In this document: positions 1 to 6,900 of the stretch, one piece after another
How positions within the stretch are numbered: the stretch's first letter is position 1
How the letters are laid out: each line of letters opens with the position of its first letter
Assembly: GCA_964632355.1 (NCBI GenBank)
Contig: CAZWBW010000047.1
Location: 1-21,011 of the forward strand
DNA length: 21,011 nucleotides
Source: JALOAP01 sp964632355
GTDB lineage: Bacteria > Chloroflexota > Dehalococcoidia > Tepidiformales > Tepidiformaceae
Direction of reading: 5' to 3'
Notes under the pieces: generated by a model
The model's input: the letters and a program-made list of their open reading frames with translations, nothing else
Database searches by the model: none
What the model was told of the DNA's origin: nothing
Position numbers and translations under genes: made by a program

Positions 1-21
1 TTAATGGAGGCGTGGGGTTGA
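1..21 (+). other. possible 3' tail of an upstream gene
   Basis: Read in frame from base 1, the first codons (TTA ATG GAG GCG TGG GGT) run to a TGA at 19-21. This could be the last few residues of a gene that begins before the window. The TGA overlaps a TTG at 18-20 in the TTGA arrangement common in tightly coupled operons. Only six codons are visible, so the product cannot be named and the call may be wrong. Confidence 0.3.
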
Positions 22-545
22 CCCTTTTCCTCATCGAGTACGACACGACGCGGCCCGAGGCGGCGGATGCGCAGAAACTCCTCGCGGACACGTCTGAAGC
101 GGCCACCAAGTCTGGTGGCGAGGTCATCGAAACGCACATCGCGCCGGATATCAACCGGGCGTACGTAGTGGTGGAGCACGACCGCGAGAACGGCCTGCGC
201 GCGGCGCTGGCGGCAGCTCGGCTGCCGGAGCACGAACTGGCGCAGGTACGCCTTGTGGGGGCAACCCTCGAGGAGGTGAAGGCGAACAAGACGTCGCCGG
301 GCTTCCTTGTGGAGTGGGACTTCCCCGAGGGCCTCGACATGGACACTTACCTCGCCCGGAAGAAGGAGAAGGCGCCGCTCTACGCGAAGGTCCCCGAGGT
401 TGCGTTCCGGCGGACATACGTGCGTGAGGACATGGTGAAGTGCCTCTGCCTCTACGACGCACCGGATGAGGATGCCGTTCGCCGCGCGCGGGAAGTGGTG
501 GAGACCCCGGTCGACCGCCTCACCCGCCTGCAGTCCGGTCAGTAG
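18..545 (+). CDS. tandem DUF4242 (SCO4226-like, nickel-binding family) protein
   Basis: A small soluble protein of 175 residues. The C-terminal half (about residues 94-172) is a recognisable DUF4242 domain: it opens with FLVEWDFPEGL, has a central strand ending KCLCLYDAPDEDAVRRA and finishes with a VDRLTRLQ strand. The N-terminal half (FLIEYDTT... to AQVRLVG) follows the same pattern in degenerate form, so the protein is probably an internal duplication forming a two-domain ferredoxin-like barrel. DUF4242 includes SCO4226, a nickel-binding protein; most members are unassigned. Start choice: GGAGG at 6-10 lies 7 bases before TTG 18 but only 1 base before GTG 12, so TTG 18 is preferred, with GTG 12 (177 residues) as the alternative. 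It is the first complete gene of the importer operon and ends 8 bases before the next. A role in binding a metal or small ligand for the pathway is inference. Confidence 0.75.
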   Translation: MTLFLIEYDTTRPEAADAQKLLADTSEAATKSGGEVIETHIAPDINRAYVVVEHDRENGLRAALAAARLPEHELAQVRLVGATLEEVKANKTSPGFLVEWDFPEGLDMDTYLARKKEKAPLYAKVPEVAFRRTYVREDMVKCLCLYDAPDEDAVRRAREVVETPVDRLTRLQSGQ

Positions 546-553
546 TCGGCGCC

Positions 554-1636
554 ATGGGGACGTTCACGCCCAGCCTGTTGCTCGATGACGCCGAACTCGC
601 GCAGTGCCGCGAGTTCCTGGAGCCGCGCGCAGCCGCGGTCGACTGTGGCGAGGCAACGTTCTGCGACGCGGCACCGTTCATCGCGTCGAACCTGCTCGGA
701 GACATCGCCGGCCCGCCCGAGGCGCCGAACCAGAACCTCGAGCGGGTGGTTTCGGCGCTCGCGACCGTCGGCTGGTTCGATATGGGCACGGCGTTCTCGC
801 TGTGGTGCCAGCGGATGGTGCTCGAATTCCTCGCGAAGGCGCCGAGCGGCTCGGCGTGCCGGGAGGAAGCGCTGGTCGCGCTGCGGCGTGGCGACCGCAT
901 CGGGACGTCGGCGATGGCCGGTCCGATGGCGCACTTCGTGAGCGGAGCCCCGCTGACGTTGAAGGCCACACCGAACGAAAAGGGCGGCTACCGCATCTCG
1001 GGCGTGATCCCCTGGGCATCGAACCTGGCGGAAGGGAAGTCGATCATCGTTTCGGTGGCTGCGCGCGAATCCGGGGATCCGGTGGTCTTCGCGACGCCGA
1101 TCGAATCGCCGGGCATCCGCATCGGGAGCTTCGCGCCGCTCATCGCCATGCAGGGCACGCTCAGCACCTCGATGACGTTCGAGGACGTGGAGGTCCCGGC
1201 GGGCTGGGTGGTCACCGAGAACTTCCGCGAGTTCATGACGTCGATTCGGCCGATCTTCCTGGTCCTGCAGTCGTCCTACTGCTGGGGGCTGGCGGCGCGA
1301 GCGGTGGCCGAGTCGGAGCAGGCCGCTCGCGGCGTTGCCGAAGTCTTCCGCGATGAGATTGCGGAGGCCCACGCGCGCGTCGAACGACAGGCCGAGCGCC
1401 TGCTTGCGGTGGCGCGTGCCCAGTGCGAGGGCTTTTCCGTGCCGGAACTGCTCGAGATTCGCCTTGAGGCGGCGAAGCTGGCCACCGACTGCACGAGCCT
1501 GGAGTCGCGTGTTATCGGCGGCCGGAGCTACATCGCCAGCTGCGAGACTTCGCGCCGGGTGCGCGAAGCACTGTTCCTGCCTGTCCAGGCGCCGACCGAA
1601 GGACAACTGCGATGGGAACGTTCGCAATACGACTAA
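554..1636 (+). CDS. divergent acyl-CoA dehydrogenase-fold flavoprotein
   Basis: A 360-residue protein with the layout of the acyl-CoA dehydrogenase superfamily: helical N-terminal region (about 1-112), beta domain (about 116-220, including YRISGVIPWASN at 146-157 and TSMTFEDVEVP at 205-215) and helical C-terminal domain (about 225-345). The usual flavin/substrate motif of true dehydrogenases in the beta domain (TEPxAGSD-like) is absent; the position reads TSAMAGPMAHF. The C-terminus has APTEGQLRWE (346-355), where ordinary enzymes carry the YEGT motif with the catalytic Glu; whether E349 is equivalent is unclear. This divergence fits better with flavin monooxygenases of the fold, such as DszC or SfnB relatives, than with beta-oxidation enzymes, but that is inference. 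It has nine cysteines. No Shine-Dalgarno is obvious before ATG 554, so translation is probably coupled to the preceding gene. Its end overlaps the ABC ATPase gene by 25 bases, tying it to the importer. Confidence 0.75.
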   Translation: MGTFTPSLLLDDAELAQCREFLEPRAAAVDCGEATFCDAAPFIASNLLGDIAGPPEAPNQNLERVVSALATVGWFDMGTAFSLWCQRMVLEFLAKAPSGSACREEALVALRRGDRIGTSAMAGPMAHFVSGAPLTLKATPNEKGGYRISGVIPWASNLAEGKSIIVSVAARESGDPVVFATPIESPGIRIGSFAPLIAMQGTLSTSMTFEDVEVPAGWVVTENFREFMTSIRPIFLVLQSSYCWGLAARAVAESEQAARGVAEVFRDEIAEAHARVERQAERLLAVARAQCEGFSVPELLEIRLEAAKLATDCTSLESRVIGGRSYIASCETSRRVREALFLPVQAPTEGQLRWERSQYD

Positions 1637-2373
1637 CCGGTGCGACCCGCTCGTACATGCGAGACGGGAAGCCCGTGTGCGCCATCAAGGACGTGACCTT
1701 CGACGTCGGCGAACGGGAGGTCGTGGCGCTGCTAGGCCCGAGCGGCTGCGGGAAATCGACCCTGCTGCGAGCCATCGCGGGACTCGAGGAACTGGATAGC
1801 GGGCGAATTGAGCACGGGCGGCCGAGCGACGGCCGCCCACCCGCGGGCATCGTGTTCCAGGAGCCGCTTCTGCTGCCGTGGCTGACCATCCGCGAGAACG
1901 TCGCACTGGGACTTCGCTACAGGGCGAACCGTGGCCGGGGCACCGCGGCAGATGTCGAGCGGGTGCTGAACGAATTCGGCATCGCGTCGATCGCCGATTC
2001 GTACCCGAACGAAGTCTCGGGCGGACAGGCACAGCGCGCCAGCCTCGCGCGGACCGTGGTCACAAAGCCGTCGGTGTTGCTGCTGGACGAGCCGTTTTCG
2101 GCGCTCGACCCGGCGACCCGGGCAGCGATGCAGCAGTGGCTTCGCGACATCATTCGGAAGCAGGAGCTGGCCGCGATCCTGGTGACGCACGACGTCGACG
2201 AAGCGCTGGCCGTGAGCGACCGCGTCCTGTTGATGACGAAGGGTCCGGGCAGCATCGTCGACAGCTGGGAGGGGCCACACAGCCCCGAATCCCATGCGAA
2301 GGCGCGGGACGCCATCCTCGGGCGGTACCGGACCGATATCGGCCTGGGGGCCACGGGTTCCTACGCCATCTGA
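1612..2373 (+). CDS. ABC importer ATPase, nitrate/sulfonate/taurine (SsuB/TauB) type
   Basis: A 253-residue nucleotide-binding subunit that powers import through the permease encoded downstream. All ABC motifs are visible: Walker A GPSGCGKST at 42-50, Q-loop VFQEPLLLPW at 81-90, signature VSGGQAQR at 135-142, Walker B VLLLDEP at 155-161 followed by the D-loop SALD, and the H-loop histidine H193 in VTHDVDEAL. The LLPWLTI(R)ENV stretch after the Q-loop is typical of the SsuB/TauB/NrtD group. Start ATG 1612 has AAGGA at 1599-1603, 8 bases upstream, and lies inside the end of the flavoprotein gene. The substrate of this group (sulfonates, nitrate, pyrimidines and others) cannot be read from the ATPase; the binding protein decides it. 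Confidence 0.95.
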   Translation: MGTFAIRLTGATRSYMRDGKPVCAIKDVTFDVGEREVVALLGPSGCGKSTLLRAIAGLEELDSGRIEHGRPSDGRPPAGIVFQEPLLLPWLTIRENVALGLRYRANRGRGTAADVERVLNEFGIASIADSYPNEVSGGQAQRASLARTVVTKPSVLLLDEPFSALDPATRAAMQQWLRDIIRKQELAAILVTHDVDEALAVSDRVLLMTKGPGSIVDSWEGPHSPESHAKARDAILGRYRTDIGLGATGSYAI

Positions 2374-2411
2374 TTGCACTGTTCTGAATCCCACCACACT
2401 GGAGCCAACCC

Positions 2412-3653
2412 ATGCACGAGATGAACCGTCGCCGCTTCCTGCAACTCGCAGGGCTCACAGGGCTTGCCCTCACCACGCCCGCCCTTGGCCTTGCGTGTGG
2501 AGGTGACGATGACGATGACGGCGGGAACAACGGCTCCACTGGTGGCGATTCGACCATCCCGGCGGCCACTCCCGCGGGCGAGCTGGAGCAGACGCGGCTG
2601 CGCGTGGGGTACCTACCGATCACGGATGCGACACCGCTGCTGATCGCACACGCGAACGGGTACTACAGGGATGCCGGCCTCGAAGTCGAAGGGCCGACGT
2701 TATTCCGGAGCTGGCCGGCCATCGCTGAGGCGTTCCAGGCGCGGCAGGTCGACGTGGTCCACATGCTGATGCCGACGACGGTGTTCATGCGTTTCGGGCA
2801 GCAGGTGCCGGTGAAGGTTGTGGCGTGGAACCACATGGACGGTTCGGCGCTGACCGTGGCCAACGACGTGGAGTCGCTGGAAGACGTCATCGGGAAGACG
2901 ATTGCGATCCCGTCCTACTATTCGATCCACAACATCACGCTCCAGCAGCTCCTGAGGTCGGCGAACATCACGCCGGTGATCAGCGGGGACGCCTCGGCGG
3001 CCGACCGGCAGGTGAAGCTGGTGGTGATGGCGCCGCCGGACATGCCGCCGGCCATCGCGAACGGGTCCATCGCGGGCTACATCGTGGCGGAGCCGTTCAA
3101 CGCGGCCGCGGAGGTGAACGGCGTCGGCAAGATCCTTCGCTTCACGGGCGACATCTGGCAGCACCATGCCTGCTGCGTCGTCATCATGCACGAGGACGCG
3201 ATCAACGAACGACCGAACTGGGCCCAGGCAACGGTTTCGGCGATCGCGCGGGCACAGCTCTTCGCCAGCCAGAACCGCGAAGAGACAGCGAAGATCCTTT
3301 CGAACGAAGGGAACGACTACCTCCCGCAGCCGCGCCAGGTCATCGAGCAGGCGCTGAACCACTACGACAAGGACGAGTACGGCGGGAACGCCATCCAGCA
3401 CCCGGACTGGCCGAACCAGCGCATCGACTTCCAGCCCTTCCCGTTCGCGAGCTACACGGAAGAACTCGTGCGGCTGATGAAGGAGACGGTCGTTGAGGGT
3501 GACACGCGGTTCCTCGCCGACCTCGACCCGGCGGCTGCGCACGAGCAGCTCGTGGACGACCGGTTCGCGCGTGAGGCGGTTGCGCAGCTCGGCGGCGCCT
3601 CGGCGTTCGGGATCCCGGATTCGTTGAGCCGCACCGAGGTCATCGAGCCGTGA
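2412..3653 (+). CDS. ABC importer substrate-binding lipoprotein, NMT1/THI5-TauA type, Tat-exported
   Basis: A 413-residue extracytoplasmic binding protein. The N-terminus is a twin-arginine signal (NRRRFLQLAG, residues 5-14) followed by a hydrophobic stretch and Cys29 in LGLAC. The cysteine is a likely lipidation site, although position -3 is Gly where a bulky aliphatic residue is usual. An Asp/Gly/Asn/Ser/Thr-rich linker follows (D32-D36, then GGNNGSTGG), as expected for a tethered lipoprotein. The mature domain begins near LRVGYLPITDATPLLIAH, a hallmark of the NMT1/THI5 and NrtA/TauA/SsuA families, and continues with LDDVIG-like (LEDVIGKTIAI) and IVAEPFNAAA motifs. A Tat signal suggests folding or cofactor loading before export. 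Start ATG 2412 has GGAG at 2401-2404, 7 bases upstream; ATG 2421 is spaced worse. The stop overlaps the permease start as GTGA. The ligand is unknown. Confidence 0.9.
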   Translation: MHEMNRRRFLQLAGLTGLALTTPALGLACGGDDDDDGGNNGSTGGDSTIPAATPAGELEQTRLRVGYLPITDATPLLIAHANGYYRDAGLEVEGPTLFRSWPAIAEAFQARQVDVVHMLMPTTVFMRFGQQVPVKVVAWNHMDGSALTVANDVESLEDVIGKTIAIPSYYSIHNITLQQLLRSANITPVISGDASAADRQVKLVVMAPPDMPPAIANGSIAGYIVAEPFNAAAEVNGVGKILRFTGDIWQHHACCVVIMHEDAINERPNWAQATVSAIARAQLFASQNREETAKILSNEGNDYLPQPRQVIEQALNHYDKDEYGGNAIQHPDWPNQRIDFQPFPFASYTEELVRLMKETVVEGDTRFLADLDPAAAHEQLVDDRFAREAVAQLGGASAFGIPDSLSRTEVIEP

Positions 3654-4501
3654 ATTCGGTGCGACGGTCGTGGCCGCACTTCGAGCGGCTCCTGCTCGCC
3701 GTGGTCGGGCTCGCCGTGACCATCCTCCTGTGGTGGGTCGCGGTGGAACTGATGAAGGACGAGAAGCCGTTCCTAGCGAAGTTCGCGCCACGACCGACGG
3801 CCGACGCGCTGGTGGACCTGGTTCGCACGGGCGACATCTGGCCGGATGTGCAGGCGAGCCTGCGGCGGGTGGTGCTGGCGCTCGTGATGGCGACGCTGAT
3901 CGGGGTGCCTCTGGGCGTGCTTGTTGGGAGTTCGCGGCGGTTCCGGGTGGCCTCGGCGCCGACGTTCCAGTTCGTGCGCATGGTTTCGCCGCTGGCATGG
4001 ACGCCGCTGGCGATCATTGTGCTCGGCGTCGGCGATTCGCCGGTGCTGTTCCTGCTGGTCATCGGTGGCGTATGGCCGATTATGTTGAACACGGCGAGCG
4101 GCGTGCAGTCGATAGACCCGCGCTGGATCAGCGTCGGGCGGTCGCTCGGCGGGAGCCGGCGGGAAGTGTTCCAGACGATTACGTGGCCGGCGATTCGGCC
4201 CCATGTGCTCACCGGCATCCGGCTCTCGGTAGGTATCGCGTGGGTGATCCTGGTGCCGGCGGAGATGCTGGGCGTCGACTCAGGGCTGGGATACGCAATC
4301 CTCGATGCGCGCGACCGGCTGGCCTACTCGGAGATGATGGCCGTGGTACTCATCATTGGGTTCCTCGGGATGATCATCGACACCGTGGCCCGGACGATCT
4401 TTTCCGAGCATCCATTCGCCGCCTTTGCGGCCATACGGAGAAAGGTGGCGCGCGCCCGCAGCCCGCGGGGTGGCGTTGAAGGACGGCGCGTACCGCTCTA
4501 G
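3650..4501 (+). CDS. ABC importer permease, SsuC/TauC type
   Basis: A 283-residue integral membrane protein of the BPD_transp_1 family, forming the channel of the importer. Hydrophobic segments are visible near residues 13-33, 73-93, 113-128, 131-147, 192-207 and 229-248. The cytoplasmic EAA-type loop that docks on the ATPase is at about 163-183 (VGRSLGGSRREVFQTITWP). The GTG start at 3650 overlaps the binding-protein stop in the sequence GTGA, with GAGG at 3636-3639 upstream, so translation is coupled. The last 20 residues are basic and poorly conserved-looking. The gene closes the operon and is followed by a strong hairpin terminator. Confidence 0.93.
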   Translation: MNSVRRSWPHFERLLLAVVGLAVTILLWWVAVELMKDEKPFLAKFAPRPTADALVDLVRTGDIWPDVQASLRRVVLALVMATLIGVPLGVLVGSSRRFRVASAPTFQFVRMVSPLAWTPLAIIVLGVGDSPVLFLLVIGGVWPIMLNTASGVQSIDPRWISVGRSLGGSRREVFQTITWPAIRPHVLTGIRLSVGIAWVILVPAEMLGVDSGLGYAILDARDRLAYSEMMAVVLIIGFLGMIIDTVARTIFSEHPFAAFAAIRRKVARARSPRGGVEGRRVPL

Positions 4502-4526
4502 GGGCTCGCCGGTCACACGAACCACA

Positions 4527-4559
4527 AAGGGAGGGGAGGTGTACTGCCTCCCCTCCCTT
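4527..4559. terminator. bidirectional intrinsic terminator between convergent genes
   Basis: A perfect 13-bp inverted repeat (AAGGGAGGGGAGG at 4527-4539 and its complement at 4547-4559) with a 7-base loop. It lies 25 bases after the permease stop and 19 bases before the MMPL stop on the other strand. The + strand has a short TTATAT tail and the - strand begins with a T after AAGGG pairs with CCCTTT, so neither U-tract is long. Position between convergent stops and the perfect stem support a terminator used by both transcripts. Confidence 0.85.
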
Positions 4560-4578
4560 ATATCTGCGCGAACCAGGA

Positions 4579-6792
4579 CTACTGGGCTGCGCTGGGCTCG
4601 GACCCGGTCTGTGCGGGAGCGGCGACCGGGGGAGCTTCGACGTGGACCCTCGGGAGCGAGCGGTCGAGCCAGCGGGGGAACCACCAGTTCGCCCGGCCGA
4701 GGAGCTCCATCGTGGCCGGCACGAGGATGAGCCGGATGACAGTCGCATCGACGGCGACGGCCACCGCGAGCCCGAGGCCAGCCATCTTCAGTGCCCGGTC
4801 GTCGCCGAGGACGAAGCTACCGAACACGAAGACCATGATGGCGGCCGCTGCCGAGATGACACGCGCGGTGGCGGATAGGCCATCGGCCACGGCCGTCCCG
4901 TTGTTCCCGGACCGGTCGTACTCCTCGCGGATCCGGGACAGGAGGAAGACTTCGTAGTCCATGGAGAGCCCGAAGACGATGGCGAACAGCATCATCGGGA
5001 TCCAGGCTTCGACCGGGCCTTCCTTGCCCACGCCGAGGAGTTCGAGGCCCCAGCCCCACTGGAAGATGGCGACCAGCACGCCGTAGGCGGCACTGATCGA
5101 CAGCAGGTTCATGATGATGGCCTTCACCGGCACCAGGATGCTGCGGAAGACGACCATCAGGAGGATGAACGACAGTGCCAGGACGGCGCCGAAGAAGATC
5201 GGCAGGCGGTCGAAGGTGAACTCGGCGAAGTCGGTCGCCCCGGCCGTCACGCCGCCAACCTTGATATCGAGTTCGTTGCCAACGGTCGCCGGGATGACGT
5301 TGTCCCGGAGCTCGTGGACGAGGTCTGCGGTCTCCTTGTCCTGCGGCGACGATGCCGGGATGACCTGGATGATGGCCGCGGAGCCGTCCTCGTTCAGGAT
5401 CGGCGGGCTCGCGAAGGCGACACCCGGGGTCTGGTTGAGCTGCTCGGAGAGCCGGTTCATGACCTCGATGTCGGCCTCGCCGTCCGGCAGGGTCGCCGCG
5501 GCGAGCATCGGGCCGTTGAACCCGGGGCCAAAGCCCTCCGACAGGAGGTCGTAGGCGCGGCGGCTGGTGTCCTCTTCGGGCCGGTTCCCGGCGTCCGAGA
5601 AGCCAAGGCGCATCGCGAACACGGGAGCGGCCAGGATCACGAGGAGCAGCACACCGAAGATGGCGGACGGCCACGGATGGCGCTGCAGGAAGTAGCTCCA
5701 GCGGTGCCAGAACGACTCGCCGCGAGCCTCGGCCTGCCGGCGATGAGGAAGGCCGAAGCGGTCGATGTTCCGCCCGACGAAGCCAAGGATGGCCGGCACG
5801 AGCGTGACCGAGGCGATCATCGTCATGAGGACGGCGAGCGAGGCACCAAGGCCGAGCCCGCGCATCATGTCGAGGCCCATGAAGAGCATGCCGAGCAGCG
5901 AGATGACGACGGTACAGCCTGCGAAGAGCACCGCGCGGCCAGCCGTGTTGATGGCCAGCGGCACGGCTTCCGCCGGCTCCATGCCTTCATGCAGCGCGTT
6001 CCGGTAGCGGGTGACGATGAACAGCGCGTAGTCGATGCCCACGCCGATGCCGATCATGACCGCGACAGGCGTGGTGAAGTCGGGCATTTCGAGCCAGTTG
6101 GTGGCCAGCCGGATGAGCGCGTAGCCGGTACCGATGCCGAAGAGGGCAGCGACGATCGGCAGGCCCATCGCCAGCAGCGACCCGAACGCGATAAGCAGGA
6201 TGACGGCTGCGCCGATCAGGCCGATGACTTCGCTCGAGGGTTCGGACCATTCGGCGAACATGTCGCCGCCGAGCTCGACGGTCAGGCCGGTGACGCTGAT
6301 CTCCTTCGCGATCTCCTTCACGTGATCGCCTGCGGAGACGTACTCCTCCTGCGAGCGGTCTTCGAAGTTGATCTCGGCGTAGGCGATCCGGCCGTCGGGT
6401 GCGACCTGGCGTTCGCCGCCGGGCTCATAGGGCGAGACGAGGGTGATGTTCGGAACCTCTGCTTCGATCCTCGCGAAGAAGGATTCCATCGCCTCGCGCA
6501 CTTCGGGGTCGGTGACGCCCTGGTCGGCCTGGAACACGACCTGTCCCTGCGCGCCAGTGCGGTCTGCGAAGCCCGAGCTCTCCAGGATGTCGATGGCCTC
6601 CTGGCTTTCGGAGCCGGGCAACTCGAACTGCGTGCGGTAGTCGCCGCCGGCCACCGCTGCCAGGCCGAGGGCACCAAAGAGGAACAGTACCCACGCCCCG
6701 AGCACGATGCGGCGGCGCCGATAAGAAAAAGCCCCGAGACGTCCGAGCACGGTCGCCTTCGGGGGTGCGGCGGGAGCCTTGGGCTGCGTCAT
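4579..6792 (-). CDS. MMPL-family RND transporter
   Basis: A 737-residue inner-membrane exporter of the MMPL group of the RND superfamily, which uses the proton gradient to move lipids or hydrophobic compounds. It has the two-fold RND plan: TM1 (about 28-50), extracytoplasmic domain (51-185), TM2-6 (about 186-340), TM7 (about 376-395), second extracytoplasmic domain (396-530) and TM8-12 (531-700). The proton-relay Asp-Tyr pairs known from mycobacterial MmpL3 are both present: D254-Y255 in GIGVGIDYALF and D612-Y613 in FGLSMDYEVF. The C-terminal LGRANWWFPRWLD block (698-710) is typical of the family. Start ATG 6792 has AGGAGA 6 bases upstream (6799-6804). That site is buried in a long hairpin (see 6791-6847). 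No partner or regulator gene is adjacent, so the cargo is unknown. Confidence 0.93.
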   Translation of the reverse strand: MTQPKAPAAPPKATVLGRLGAFSYRRRRIVLGAWVLFLFGALGLAAVAGGDYRTQFELPGSESQEAIDILESSGFADRTGAQGQVVFQADQGVTDPEVREAMESFFARIEAEVPNITLVSPYEPGGERQVAPDGRIAYAEINFEDRSQEEYVSAGDHVKEIAKEISVTGLTVELGGDMFAEWSEPSSEVIGLIGAAVILLIAFGSLLAMGLPIVAALFGIGTGYALIRLATNWLEMPDFTTPVAVMIGIGVGIDYALFIVTRYRNALHEGMEPAEAVPLAINTAGRAVLFAGCTVVISLLGMLFMGLDMMRGLGLGASLAVLMTMIASVTLVPAILGFVGRNIDRFGLPHRRQAEARGESFWHRWSYFLQRHPWPSAIFGVLLLVILAAPVFAMRLGFSDAGNRPEEDTSRRAYDLLSEGFGPGFNGPMLAAATLPDGEADIEVMNRLSEQLNQTPGVAFASPPILNEDGSAAIIQVIPASSPQDKETADLVHELRDNVIPATVGNELDIKVGGVTAGATDFAEFTFDRLPIFFGAVLALSFILLMVVFRSILVPVKAIIMNLLSISAAYGVLVAIFQWGWGLELLGVGKEGPVEAWIPMMLFAIVFGLSMDYEVFLLSRIREEYDRSGNNGTAVADGLSATARVISAAAAIMVFVFGSFVLGDDRALKMAGLGLAVAVAVDATVIRLILVPATMELLGRANWWFPRWLDRSLPRVHVEAPPVAAPAQTGSEPSAAQ

Positions 6793-6847
6793 TGGCGGTC
6801 TCCTGTGGTGGGTTTAAGCAGGTCGCCACATAGGAGACTGGGCCAAT
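6791..6847 (-). promoter_or_regulatory. leader hairpin covering the MMPL ribosome binding site and start codon
   Basis: A long imperfect stem in the MMPL leader. Pairings are: 6791-6796 with 6842-6847 (ATTGGC/GCCAAT, 6 bp), 6798-6804 with 6832-6838 (GTCTCCT/AGGAGAC, 7 bp) and 6805-6808 with 6826-6829 (GTGG/CCAC, 4 bp). There is one small internal loop, one 2-base bulge and a 17-base apical loop. In the mRNA the 3' arm contains the AGGAGA Shine-Dalgarno sequence and the first two bases of the ATG. It is not followed by a U-tract, so it is not an intrinsic terminator for the gene upstream. It may gate translation (thermosensor, ligand- or protein-responsive switch) or be a DNA operator. Confidence 0.7.
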
Positions 6848-6857
6848 CCGGGCGGGA

Positions 6858-6863
6858 AGTATA
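6858..6863 (-). promoter_or_regulatory. candidate -10 element for the MMPL gene
   Basis: On the - strand this reads TATACT, five of six matches to TATAAT. Transcription would start near 6851, only a few bases before the leader hairpin, so the untranslated leader would consist almost entirely of that hairpin. I see no convincing -35 hexamer at the proper distance. Confidence 0.4.
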
Positions 6864-6900
6864 TGAACGGGGGCACACAGTACCGGGGCGGTCGCAGCGG

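Noticed and set aside
2505..2519. GACGAT repeats as a microsatellite of regulatory interest
   Set aside because: It is in frame and simply encodes the acidic linker of a lipoprotein, a common feature; noted only as slippage-prone.
6791..6847. Reading the 17-bp hairpin as an intrinsic terminator of the DinB-like gene
   Set aside because: No U-tract follows the 3' arm, which instead contains the ribosome binding site and start of the next gene.
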